From Actinomycetota bacterium (GTDB taxonomy: Bacteria; Actinomycetota; Acidimicrobiia; Acidimicrobiales; CADCSY01): a stretch of DNA of 42,980 bases. The notes below the pieces were generated by a model that saw nothing but the letters and a program-made list of their open reading frames with translations, did not search any database and was not told the DNA's origin. Shown here piece by piece: positions 7,796 to 15,261 of the stretch; the first letter of the stretch is position 1; every line of letters begins with the position of its first letter. Made by a program: the position numbers and the translations under genes. The stretch is taken from the NCBI GenBank assembly GCA_019347915.1, contig JAHWKL010000006.1, positions 1 through 42,980 on the forward strand. Reading direction: 5' to 3'.

Positions 7796-8944
7796 ATGAA
7801 GTACGTGGTCTGCGTCCCCGACGGCTGCGCCGACGAGCCCGTCCCCGAGCTCGATGGCCGCACACCGCTGGAGGCGGCCTCCATGCCCACGCTGACGGGG
7901 CTGGCCCGCCGGGGAGAGGTGGGGCGGGCGGCGGTCATCCCCGCCGGCATGGCCCCCGGCAGCGACGTGGGCAACATGAGCATCCTCGGCTACGACCCGG
8001 CTCGCTACCACACCGGTCGGGCCCCCATTGAGGCCGCCGGACGCGGTGTGCGCCTGGGCCCGGAAGAGGTCGCCTACCGCTGCAACCTGGTGACCGTCGG
8101 CGACGACGGGACCATGGCCGACTTCGCCGGAGGCCATCCGAGCACCGAGCAGGCGGCCGAGGTGGTGGCCGCCCTCCAAGCCGAGCTGGGCTCCGACGAG
8201 GTGCGCTTCCACCCCGGGGTGCAGTACCGGCACCTGCTGGTGGTCCCCTCGACCTGGGCCGAGGCCGACTGCGTCCCGCCCCACGACCTGTCGGGCCGGA
8301 CGGCGGTGTGGCCCACGGGGCCGGCGTCCTCGTCGTTGCGCGCCCTCATGGAGGGCTCCCGGTCGGTGGTCAGCCGCTTCGGCCTGCCGGCCAACCAGGT
8401 GTGGCTCTGGGGCCAAGGCCACCAGCCGCAGCTCCCCGCCTTCCGCGACCGCCACGGCCTGGAGGCGGCACTGACCACCGCGGTCGACCTGGTTCGGGGA
8501 CTGGGCGCCCTCACCGGCATGGAGGTGGTCGAGGTCGAGGGCGCCACCGGCTGGTACGACACCGACTACGAGGGCAAGCGGGACGCGTGCCTGGCCACCC
8601 TGGAGGCCGGCGCCGACCTGTTCGTCATCCACGTCGAGGCCACCGACGAGGCGGGCCACGCCGGCGACCTCGAGGAGAAGGTGCGAGCGCTGGAGCACTG
8701 GGACCGGCGCATCCTCGGCCCGCTGGTCGAAGGGCTGGGCGACCTGGGCCCGTGGCGCCTGCTCCTCCTGCCCGACCACCCGACCCCCGTGGCGTTGCGC
8801 ACCCACACCCTCGACCCCGTGCCGTGGCTGCTGGTCGACAGCGAGCACGACGGGCCGGGGGGTACGTACAGCGAGGCCGGCACCGTCGGTTCGCCTCCGG
8901 TGCCGGGGCACGAGCTGATGGGCCGGCTCACCGCCCGCCGCTGA
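7796..8944 (+). CDS. ApgM-family protein, proposed homoserine kinase
   Basis: The 382-residue protein belongs to the archaeal-type cofactor-independent phosphoglycerate mutase group of the alkaline phosphatase superfamily. The N-terminal metal ligand sits in VVCVPDGCADEP, the active-site region reads GSDVGNMSILGYDP, and the C-terminal metal ligands are in HVEATDEAGHAGD and LLPDHPTPVALRTHT. A subgroup of this family is known as the proposed homoserine kinase (TIGR02535), recognised by lying beside thrC and hom in genomes lacking thrB. The placement here, directly after hom and thrC, fits that subgroup better than a glycolytic mutase. The assignment rests on context, so glycolytic activity remains possible. 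Confidence 0.8.
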   Translation: MKYVVCVPDGCADEPVPELDGRTPLEAASMPTLTGLARRGEVGRAAVIPAGMAPGSDVGNMSILGYDPARYHTGRAPIEAAGRGVRLGPEEVAYRCNLVTVGDDGTMADFAGGHPSTEQAAEVVAALQAELGSDEVRFHPGVQYRHLLVVPSTWAEADCVPPHDLSGRTAVWPTGPASSSLRALMEGSRSVVSRFGLPANQVWLWGQGHQPQLPAFRDRHGLEAALTTAVDLVRGLGALTGMEVVEVEGATGWYDTDYEGKRDACLATLEAGADLFVIHVEATDEAGHAGDLEEKVRALEHWDRRILGPLVEGLGDLGPWRLLLLPDHPTPVALRTHTLDPVPWLLVDSEHDGPGGTYSEAGTVGSPPVPGHELMGRLTARR

Positions 8945-8956
8945 GGGCCCGGCGCA

Positions 8957-9019
8957 AACTACTTGCCCGATCTGTGAAGAACCTCGCAGGTGGAAGGGCC
9001 TGCGGACGCGCAAGTAGTT
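8957..9019. terminator. Nested palindrome after the apgM-like gene
   Basis: Ten-base arms at 8957-8966 and 9010-9019 (AACTACTTGC and its complement) enclose a second hairpin, CGCAGG (8985-8990) with CCTGCG (8999-9004), whose loop reads TGGAAGGG. It fills most of the gap before the rhomboid gene. It may terminate the threonine block. The architecture, large perfect outer arms with a purine-rich centre, recalls the other palindromes in the window. Confidence 0.55.
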
Positions 9020-9080
9020 CTGCGTCGGGTCCTGAGCACGGCCGCCCGCCGGCGACGGCCGGGCCCCCCGGGGCCGCCGG

Positions 9081-9086
9081 TAGCCT
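9081..9086 (+). promoter_or_regulatory. -10 element TAGCCT for the rhomboid gene
   Basis: TAGCCT ends nine bases before ATG 9096 with no clear Shine-Dalgarno sequence, consistent with a leaderless or near-leaderless message. Confidence 0.45.
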
Positions 9087-9095
9087 GACGGGGCC

Positions 9096-9944
9096 ATGTC
9101 GGCCCCTCCCCCCGAGCCCGCACCCGCCGGCGGTGAATCAGCGCGCGTCGTCTGGGCCTGCTACCGGCACCCGGGGCGCGAGAGCGGCGTGCGCTGCCGG
9201 CGCTGCGAGCGGCCCATCTGCCCCGACTGCATGATCACCGCACCCGTGGGGTTCCAGTGCCCCGAGTGTGTGCGCCAGGCGCCGCCGGTGCGGAGCCTGC
9301 GCTCGCTCGCTTCCCGGCCGGTGGTGTCCTACGCCCTCATCGCCGCCAGCGTGGCGGCGTTCGTGCCCTCCCTCGGCCCCGGCGCCGGGCCCGGCGGGAA
9401 CCCCTTGGCGGTCGACTTCGCCCTCTACGGCCCGGCGGTGGCGGCCGGCGAGTGGTGGCGCCTCATCACCTCGGGCTTCCTGCACTACGGGATGATCCAC
9501 CTCGCGTTCAACATGATCATCCTCGTACAGCTCGGTGCCATGCTCGAGCCCACCCTGGGTCGGCTGCGCTTCGGGGTGCTGTACGGCACCGCCCTGCTGG
9601 GGGGGTCCTTCGGCGCCCTGCTGCTCCAGCCCGGGGCCCGCACCGCCGGCGCCTCGGGCGCCGTCTTCGGACTCATGGGCGCCGCCGTGGTGGGCATGCG
9701 CCGGCGGGGCGTCGACCCCATGCAGTCCGGCATCGGCGGGCTCCTGGCCATCAACCTTGTGCTCACCTTCCTCATCCCCGGCATCTCCATCGGCGGGCAC
9801 CTCGGGGGCCTGGCCGGCGGAGCGGCGGCCGGCGCCCTGCTCTTCGCCACTGACGACGGCGACCGGGGCCTCCGCTCGGCCGGCGTGGCCGGCTGCGTGG
9901 TGCTGGCCTCGGTCGTGTTCGCCGGCTCAGTCCTCCTGGTCTGA
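9096..9944 (+). CDS. Rhomboid intramembrane serine protease with N-terminal zinc finger
   Basis: The protein has 282 residues. Residues 22-58 hold eight potential zinc ligands (C22, H25, C34, C37, C42, C45, C55, C58), a B-box-like double zinc finger seen in many actinobacterial rhomboids. Six or more membrane segments follow. The rhomboid catalytic dyad is present: S187 in GASGAVFG and H235 in GGHLGGLAGG, along with the conserved H-x-x-x-N region HLAFNMI. It should cleave membrane proteins within the bilayer; the substrate is unknown, and the zinc domain probably recruits partners. It stands alone, converging on the disrupted PKD-like gene with no spare bases between the stops. Confidence 0.93.
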   Translation: MSAPPPEPAPAGGESARVVWACYRHPGRESGVRCRRCERPICPDCMITAPVGFQCPECVRQAPPVRSLRSLASRPVVSYALIAASVAAFVPSLGPGAGPGGNPLAVDFALYGPAVAAGEWWRLITSGFLHYGMIHLAFNMIILVQLGAMLEPTLGRLRFGVLYGTALLGGSFGALLLQPGARTAGASGAVFGLMGAAVVGMRRRGVDPMQSGIGGLLAINLVLTFLIPGISIGGHLGGLAGGAAAGALLFATDDGDRGLRSAGVAGCVVLASVVFAGSVLLV

Positions 9945-10751
9945 TCAGCGCAGACGCACGGCTTGGAGCTGGCGCACCTCGAGGGGGATGGAGGCCTCCG
10001 TCTGCAGGCCCGGCACCGTGCCCGAGTCGCCCCCCAGGCGCCAGTCGGCGCTCCACGCCTCGCGCACGGTGACGGTGTAGGTGCCGGTGTCGCGGTAGGT
10101 GTGCACGATGCGCCCGCTGGGATAGGGCTCGCCCTCGAAGGGGAACGGCCCCTCTTCGGGGCTGCCGTCACCCCAGTCGACGTAGTAGGCGCCGGTGGCG
10201 TGGACCTCGATGGGCCCCAGCTCGGTGGGCGCCGGCCCCACCCGGTGACTGAGGCTGCCCCGGGTCTCGAGGTACGCCGGCAGCCCGGTGATGGCGTGAC
10301 CCGGGTTGGATCCGGGGGCGGGGCGCGGGGAGCGGGATGGTGCGCACGAAGGGCTCGGCCACCTGGGCGGGGGTGAGCGCCGCCGGCGTGCCGGGCTCGT
10401 CGGGGCAGGGGTCGGCCTGCAAGCGACTGGCGAAGAGCAACAAGTCGTCGTTGATCGACATCTCGTCTCTGGTCATGGGCGTGTCCCGCCGAGTCCTGAC
10501 CTCTTCCAGGCAGTGCTCGCCGGCGGGGTTGGTACGGAGGTGGTAGCGGGTGACCACGTGCTCGGGCAGGCGCTTGCCGGAGGCGGCTCGCTTCTGCGGG
10601 GGGTGGATTCGAGCTGGTCGTCCAGGGTGCTTTCGCGTAGGTTCTCGAGCTCGAGGTTGTCATTGTTGTCCCCTGCCCTCGCGGTTGTCTTCTTCGGGTG
10701 GGCTTCGGCAACCGCAGACGCCGACGACAGCGACATGAGGACGAGAACCAT
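9945..10751 (-). pseudogene. Secreted PKD-like protein, reading frame broken twice
   Basis: Three pieces read as one protein. A signal-peptide-like N-terminus (from ATG 10751, MVLVLMSLSSASAVAEA) runs to about 10600. A middle piece (LPEHVVTRYHLRTNPAGEH to FVRTIPLPAPRP) lies in a second frame. From about 10320 a C-terminal piece continues in the first frame with YYVDWGDGS, HTYRDTGTYTVTV, a PKD/Ig-like fold motif. The first break is at a run of six G (10598-10603), the second in the G-rich stretch 10314-10330. They compensate, so the total length is a multiple of three. The gene may be decayed, or the two homopolymers may be miscounted. The start overlaps the TGA of the upstream lipoprotein gene, so the two form an operon. 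Confidence 0.6.
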
Positions 10752-11371
10752 CAATACTCGTCACACGGGTCCTCCGGCCGAGAACCATCGGGGTTGAATC
10801 CGTCCATAAACAGCATCCACGGTGTCGGATTGAGTCCCTCCGGATCGTCGCCCGGTCGTTTAGGTGTTAGCCCGAGGAACACTGTTCTACTTCCCACATC
10901 TCGTGTGGTCGTCTGGGAGTAGTCCCTGAGTACCTCTACGTAGATACAGTCGCCTGTGGCCGTAATAATGTGTTGCACGTCATTTCTCAGGGGACCAGAC
11001 AATAGGTTCTCTGATCGTGAGCCGAGAGCGTGAAACCAGCTATTGACCTCTCGCTCCACCTCCTCCTCGGTGTAGATGGCGCGCAGGTACTCTTTCCCTC
11101 GCTCGTCGAGCGTCTTGGTGGTCACGAAGATCTCCGTCGCCTTGGCGTCCACGGCGAACAGCTCGTCGACCACCGCCTGCACGTACTCCTCGTCGATCTC
11201 CGCCGGGTCGTCGGGGATGACCGCGGGGTCGGGCGCCGGCGCCGTCGACGAGGTCGGCACCTCGGAGGGCACGGTGGCAGCTGGCGGGGGCGGCTCCCCG
11301 CCGTCGGAGCAGCCGCCGACCAGCAGGAGTGCGGAGAGCAAGGCAAGGGTCCGGCGCACTGGCCGGGACAC
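10751..11371 (-). CDS. Lipoprotein, function unknown
   Basis: The 206-residue product starts with a classic lipoprotein signal (basic MSRPVRR, hydrophobic LALLSALLLV, lipobox GGC with the lipidated cysteine at 21), then a Pro/Thr/Ser-rich tether to about residue 50. The remaining acidic mixed alpha/beta part (DDPAEIDEEYVQAVVDELFAVDAKATEIF onward) resembles no family I can name. It is exported and held on the outer face of the membrane. The downstream PKD-like gene overlaps its stop codon (TGATG), so the two probably act together at the surface. Base composition is slightly lower in GC at its 3' end than in its neighbours. Confidence 0.75.
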   Translation of the reverse strand: MSRPVRRTLALLSALLLVGGCSDGGEPPPPAATVPSEVPTSSTAPAPDPAVIPDDPAEIDEEYVQAVVDELFAVDAKATEIFVTTKTLDERGKEYLRAIYTEEEVEREVNSWFHALGSRSENLLSGPLRNDVQHIITATGDCIYVEVLRDYSQTTTRDVGSRTVFLGLTPKRPGDDPEGLNPTPWMLFMDGFNPDGSRPEDPCDEY

Positions 11372-11426
11372 TAACCATGCATTTCATGGCCGTCCAGGCC
11401 TAACTGGCTGAAGGGCAACTGCCTTG

Positions 11427-11476
11427 GTTCTGGCCCCAGAGGAGCGACAGAAGGGCACCGTTCCTGGGGCCAGAAC
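11427..11476. repeat. Intergenic palindrome upstream of the DUF3096 gene
   Basis: Perfect 12-base arms GTTCTGGCCCCA (11427-11438) and its complement (11465-11476) flank a 26-base loop containing CAGAAGGGCACC. A near copy of that loop text, CTGAAGGGCAACTGCC, lies just outside the left arm. It occupies the divergent gap between the lipoprotein gene and the DUF3096 gene, so it cannot be a terminator for an annotated gene here. Confidence 0.6.
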
Positions 11477-11583
11477 GTGGGTCCGCCGGTGCGGGTGCTC
11501 CTCGACGGCCACCCCGGGCAGAGGTTTTCCGTGGGGGGCTCAGGGTACGGGCGCCCTGTCGGGTCCGGAGGAAAGGAGCGCAC

Positions 11584-11766
11584 ATGTCTTTGGCTTCCGC
11601 AGTGCTGGCACAGGCCGCCACCGGGGTGAGCACCGGCCTGTTGCTGATCGGCATCATCGCCGTCGCCGCCGGCATCTTGATCCTGGTCGTCCCCCGGGTG
11701 CTCAACTACGTCGTGGCCATCTACCTTCTGGCCTCCGGCGTGCTGCTGATCATCGAGGCCCTCTAG
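11584..11766 (+). CDS. Small DUF3096 membrane protein
   Basis: This 60-residue protein is almost entirely two hydrophobic helices: TGLLLIGIIAVAAGILILVVP and YVVAIYLLASGVLLIIEAL joined by RVLN. The pattern G-I-L-I-L-V-x-P-R-x-L-N-Y-x-V-A-I-Y-L is that of DUF3096, a small inner-membrane family of unknown role. It has a strong Shine-Dalgarno sequence (AGGAAAGGAG) eight bases before ATG 11584. It stands alone, with a large palindrome on each side. Confidence 0.85.
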   Translation: MSLASAVLAQAATGVSTGLLLIGIIAVAAGILILVVPRVLNYVVAIYLLASGVLLIIEAL

Positions 11767-11789
11767 CCGCCGGCGCGCTCCAGGACTGC

Positions 11790-11837
11790 TTCTGGCGACA
11801 GGAGTGGTCGAAAGGGCAGCCACTGGTGCTGCCAGAA
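11790..11837. repeat. Palindrome between convergent DUF3096 and dxs genes
   Basis: Arms TTCTGGC (11790-11796) and GCCAGAA (11831-11837) enclose an inner AGTGG/CCACT stem around TCGAAAGGGCAG. The arm sequence TTCTGGC and the loop text AAAGGGCA recur from the palindrome at 11427. Lying between two convergent genes, it could serve as a bidirectional terminator. Confidence 0.5.
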
Positions 11838-11846
11838 CGGTTCGGG

Positions 11847-13697
11847 CTACTCGTGACCGGTGGCGGCGAGCGCTTTGGTCGTGGCGGCGGCGACGCCGGG
11901 GCCGTCGAGCCCGAGCTCGGCCAGGATGCGGTCGGCGTTGCCATGAGGTAGGTGCTCGGAGGGAACGCCGAGGACCAGCACGGGCGGACCGATGCGGCTC
12001 TCGGCCCGGTCGGCGACTCCCTCGGCAATCTGGGAGCCGATGCCGCCGACGCTGATGCCGTCCTCGACGGTCACCACCAGGGAGTGGCGGGCGGCATCGG
12101 CCAGCATGAGCGAGTCGAGGGGCTTGGCCACCCGCACGTCCCACACCGTGGCCGAGATCCCGTCGTCGGCCAGAAGGCCGGCGGCGTCCTTGGCGGCGGC
12201 CAGCATCTTGCCCACGGCCAGGATGGCGACCTCACCGTCACCCTCACGTGCCCGCCGAGCCCGCAGGCCGTGGCCGACCTCGTCGGGCGACACCTGCGGC
12301 GCCGCCGTCTTGGGCCAGCGCAGGGCGGAGGGCCCGGTGGTGATCGACAGCGCCTCGTCGAGCATGACCTCGAGCTCCTGGTACGACGAGGGGGCGAACA
12401 TCGTCATCCCCGGCACCTTGGAGAGCAGGGCCATGTCGAGCACGCCGTGGTGGGACGGCCCGTCGTCGCCGGTGATGCCAGCCCGGTCGATGCAGAACAC
12501 GACCGGTTGGCGGTGGAGGCCGACGTCGAGGTTGACCTGGTCGAACGCCCGGCTCAGGAAGGTGGAGTAGATGGCGACCACCGGGCGCAGCCCACCCATG
12601 GCCATCCCCGCCGCCGAGGTGACGGCGTGCTGCTCGGCGATGCCCACGTCGAAGAGACGGTCGGGGAAGCGGTCGCCGAAGGGCAGGAGCCCGGTGGAGT
12701 CGGGCATGGCGGCGGTGATGGCCACCACCGAGGGGTCGCGCTCGGCGGCGGCGATGACGGCGTCGCCGAACGCCGCGGTGTAGGAGCCGGGCTTGCACAC
12801 CGACGTGTCGTGGAGGCACTTGACCGTGTCGTCCTCGGCCGGCTTGTAGCCACGTCCCTTCTGGGTCACGACGTGCACCACGATGGGCTCGTCGAACTCG
12901 GCGGCCTGGCGCAGGGCGGTCTCGACGCCGTGGATGTCGTGGCCGTCGATGGGCCCGACGTAGCGCACGCCCAGGGTCTCGAAGAACGCCGTGGGCTCGA
13001 GCATCTCCCGCACCGCCGCCTTGAACCCGTCCATCCCCCGCTCCAGGTGCTCACCCACCACGGGGACGTCGCGCAGCAGTTGCTCGAGCCGCCGCTGCCG
13101 GCGCATGTAGGTGGGGTTGAGCCGGATGCGGGTGAGGCTCTGCGACAGGTGGGAGATGGTGGGGGCGTAGGAGCGACCGTTGTCGTTGAGCACGATGATG
13201 ACGTTGCGGCCGCTGTGGCCCAGGTTGTTGAGGCCCTCGTAGGCCATGCCCCCGGTCAGCGACCCGTCACCGATGACCGCCACCACCCGGCGCTGCTCAC
13301 GCTTGCGCTCGACGGCGGTGGCGATGCCGTGGGCGTAGCTGAGGATGGTGGAGGCGTGGCTGTTCTCCACCCAGTCGTGCTCGGACTCGTCCCGGCTGGG
13401 GTAGCCCGACAGGCCGCCGGCCTGGCGCAGCGAGGTGAACGCCCCCCGCCGGCCGGTGACCAGCTTGTGGACGTAGCTCTGGTGCCCGGTGTCCCACAGG
13501 AGGATGTCCCGGGGAGAGTCGAACACCCGGTGCAGGGCCAGGGTCAGCTCGACCGCTCCGAGGTTGGACCCCAGGTGACCGCCGTGGGCGGACACCGCGT
13601 CGACGATGAACTGGCGGATCTCGGCCGCCAGGCGGTCGAGCTCCGGATAGTCGAGCCGGCGAAGGTCAGCCGGGCTGAAGATGGTGTCGAGCAGCAT
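11847..13697 (-). CDS. dxs: 1-deoxy-D-xylulose-5-phosphate synthase
   Basis: This 616-residue thiamine-diphosphate enzyme condenses pyruvate and glyceraldehyde 3-phosphate, the first step of the MEP route to isoprenoids. Visible landmarks are HLGSNLGAVELT, WDTGHQSYVHK, the ThDP/metal motif GDGSLTGGMAYEGLNN with its closing N-x-N (VLNDNGRS), the transketolase-like central region (DVGIAEQHAVTSAAG) and CIDRAGITGDDGPSHHG. The length is normal. It starts at ATG 13697 with GAGGAC upstream. The undecaprenyl-phosphate gene uppP lies 1.5 kb away, so isoprenoid supply and cell-wall carrier recycling are neighbours, though not in one operon. Confidence 0.97.
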   Translation of the reverse strand: MLLDTIFSPADLRRLDYPELDRLAAEIRQFIVDAVSAHGGHLGSNLGAVELTLALHRVFDSPRDILLWDTGHQSYVHKLVTGRRGAFTSLRQAGGLSGYPSRDESEHDWVENSHASTILSYAHGIATAVERKREQRRVVAVIGDGSLTGGMAYEGLNNLGHSGRNVIIVLNDNGRSYAPTISHLSQSLTRIRLNPTYMRRQRRLEQLLRDVPVVGEHLERGMDGFKAAVREMLEPTAFFETLGVRYVGPIDGHDIHGVETALRQAAEFDEPIVVHVVTQKGRGYKPAEDDTVKCLHDTSVCKPGSYTAAFGDAVIAAAERDPSVVAITAAMPDSTGLLPFGDRFPDRLFDVGIAEQHAVTSAAGMAMGGLRPVVAIYSTFLSRAFDQVNLDVGLHRQPVVFCIDRAGITGDDGPSHHGVLDMALLSKVPGMTMFAPSSYQELEVMLDEALSITTGPSALRWPKTAAPQVSPDEVGHGLRARRAREGDGEVAILAVGKMLAAAKDAAGLLADDGISATVWDVRVAKPLDSLMLADAARHSLVVTVEDGISVGGIGSQIAEGVADRAESRIGPPVLVLGVPSEHLPHGNADRILAELGLDGPGVAAATTKALAATGHE

Positions 13698-13730
13698 TCC
13701 GGGCCGTCCTCACGGTTCGGGTTGCCCACG

Positions 13731-13736
13731 ACGCTA
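13731..13736 (-). promoter_or_regulatory. -10 element TAGCGT for dxs
   Basis: On the minus strand TAGCGT lies about 33 bases before ATG 13697. Unlike the leaderless genes, dxs has a short leader with a GAGGAC ribosome site. Confidence 0.4.
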
Positions 13737-13856
13737 TCGGCGCGAGCGCCCAGCAACGACCTCGAGCGGCGTGCCGGACGCTGCCGAGGAGACGCCAGGA
13801 CCGGTCACTCCCGACCGGGGCGACCGGGTCCGGGTGGTGGCGGGCACAATGACCAC

Positions 13857-14738
13857 ATGGACGTCGCCCACACCCGACGCCTGCCCGCTGGGGGGGTGGA
13901 GTTGGAGGTGGTCGAGGCGGGCACGGGCGGTCGGCCGCTGCTGCTGGTCCACGGCTTCGGCGGCGCCAAGGAGGACTTCGTCGAGCACGTGCCGGCGCTG
14001 GCCGAGGCCGGTTGGCACACCGTGGCCCCCGACCTCCGGGGGCACGGCACCAGCGACGCCCCCGCCGAGGAGGAGGCCTACGCACTCGAGGTGCTGGCGT
14101 CCGACCTGGTGGCGCTGGCCGATGCCCTCGGATGGGACCGCTTCGCTCTCCTCGGTCACTCGATGGGGGGCATGGCCGCCCAGCTGGCGGCCCTGGCTGC
14201 TCCTGAGCGCATCGGGGCCCTGGTGCTCATGGGCACCTCCCACGGTCCGGTCGAGGTCGACCGTTCCCTGGCCCTGGCTTCCATCGAGATCGTGCGGAGC
14301 GGGGGCATGCCGGCGCTGGCGGAGGCCATCGCCGCGCTGCCGGGCGGCAGTCCCTTCTCCACCCCGGAGGGCCAGCAGGCCCGCAAGTCCCGCCCCAGCC
14401 CGCTCGGGGGCGACGACATCGAGGCCAGCTGGGCGACCTTTGCCGACGCCAAGCTGCTTGCCTCGTCACCGGCGATGTACACGGCGATGGTGCCGGCCAT
14501 GCTCGACCAGCCCGACCGCCTGCCCGCGCTGGAGCGGTTGCGGGTGCCCACGTTGGTGGTGGTCGGCGAGCACGACGCCTCGTTCTCCCAGGCGTGTCGC
14601 CGGCTGGCGGCCACCATCCCGGGCGCCCGCCTCGTCGTGGTGGCAGGCGCCGGCCACAGTCCCCAGCACGAGGCTCCGCAGGCCTGGCGGCACGCGGTGC
14701 TGTCGTTCCTCGAGGAGGCGGTGCCCCAGGCCGGCTGA
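13857..14738 (+). CDS. Alpha/beta-fold hydrolase
   Basis: The 293-residue protein has the complete alpha/beta-hydrolase layout: oxyanion region LLVHGFGGAKEDF, nucleophile elbow GHSMGG with S102, an acid in VVVGEHDASF and the catalytic histidine H267 in GAGHSPQHEAP. A cap region lies around residues 130-200. Such enzymes hydrolyse esters, lactones or C-C bonds, and the substrate cannot be read from the sequence. It starts at ATG 13857, six bases after a CACAAT hexamer that could be a leaderless -10. It is divergent from dxs and shares its 159-base upstream gap. Confidence 0.88.
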   Translation: MDVAHTRRLPAGGVELEVVEAGTGGRPLLLVHGFGGAKEDFVEHVPALAEAGWHTVAPDLRGHGTSDAPAEEEAYALEVLASDLVALADALGWDRFALLGHSMGGMAAQLAALAAPERIGALVLMGTSHGPVEVDRSLALASIEIVRSGGMPALAEAIAALPGGSPFSTPEGQQARKSRPSPLGGDDIEASWATFADAKLLASSPAMYTAMVPAMLDQPDRLPALERLRVPTLVVVGEHDASFSQACRRLAATIPGARLVVVAGAGHSPQHEAPQAWRHAVLSFLEEAVPQAG

Positions 14739-14760
14739 TGCCGGCACCGGCGCCGGACCG

Positions 14761-15132
14761 TTACCGCCGGCGGCGGCCCCTGGTCTCCTGGAGCTCGTCC
14801 CGGACCCGGCGCACGCCGCTGCTGGTGGTGGCCACGTCGATGGCGGCGTCGTGGGCCTCGGGCGAGACGACGCCGTGGAGGACGGCGACGCCGTCGATCA
14901 CCTCGGCTCGGACCTGGTCGCTGTCGCCGAGGCGGCGGTCGGTGGTCAAGGCGGCCTTGAGCCGGCCCTCGGCCACCACGTCACGGGTGTCGCCGGCGAC
15001 GATGCGGGGGACGGCCCTGGTCATCCACCCCGCCCAGCCGGCGATCTGTTGGCGATGGCGCCAGGCCCACAGGACGGCCCCCAGCCGGCTGAAGGGCATG
15101 ACGTGGCGGAACGAGCGGCGAAGGAGACCCAC
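14761..15132 (-). CDS. BON-domain protein
   Basis: The protein has 123 residues. An amphipathic, basic N-terminus (RRSFRHVMPFSRLGAVLWAWRHRQQIAGWAGW) leads into a BON domain from about residue 55: VAEGRLKAALTTDRRLGDSDQVRAEVIDGVAVLHGVVSPEAHDAAIDVATTSSGVRRVRDEL. The central V-x-x-G-V-A-x-L-x-G-x-V core is the family's signature. BON domains are thought to bind membranes or polymers. The start is GTG 15132. It is a single gene between two rightward genes. Confidence 0.85.
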   Translation of the reverse strand: MGLLRRSFRHVMPFSRLGAVLWAWRHRQQIAGWAGWMTRAVPRIVAGDTRDVVAEGRLKAALTTDRRLGDSDQVRAEVIDGVAVLHGVVSPEAHDAAIDVATTSSGVRRVRDELQETRGRRRR

Positions 15133-15192
15133 GGCGCCAACTGTGCCCCCCGAGGCCCTGGCGTCAACGTCGGCGGTGTGGCCGCCGAGCAG

Positions 15193-15198
15193 TAGCGT
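15193..15198 (+). promoter_or_regulatory. -10 element TAGCGT upstream of uppP
   Basis: TAGCGT ends eight bases before a GTG at 15207 that opens a ten-codon frame rather than uppP itself. The hexamer and spacing match the leaderless genes elsewhere in the window. Confidence 0.45.
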
Positions 15199-15206
15199 GC
15201 GCCGCC

Positions 15207-15236
15207 GTGACCGGCACCGACGTCAGGGTGGGGTGA
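15207..15236 (+). other. Possible leader peptide or displaced 5' end of uppP
   Basis: Nine codons from GTG 15207 (VTGTDVRVG) end in TGA at 15234-15236, just before uppP. If one base of the GGGG run at 15230-15233 were surplus, this frame would continue as VTGTDVRVGDTLPLLHAIVLG, straight into uppP. It is therefore either a short upstream frame or the true N-terminus behind a sequence error. Confidence 0.35.
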
Positions 15237-15261
15237 CACCCTGCCTCTCCTGCACGCCATC

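Noticed and set aside
6332-9097. Very long leftward open frame (over 900 codons)
   Set aside because: It is antisense to hom, thrC and the apgM-like gene, whose domains and motifs are clear. It is low in complexity and rich in His, Gly and Arg, as expected for the shadow of GC-rich genes.
11952-13680. Rightward open frame opposite dxs
   Set aside because: Only the part from 13857, after the dxs start, is a real alpha/beta hydrolase. The earlier part mirrors dxs codon by codon.
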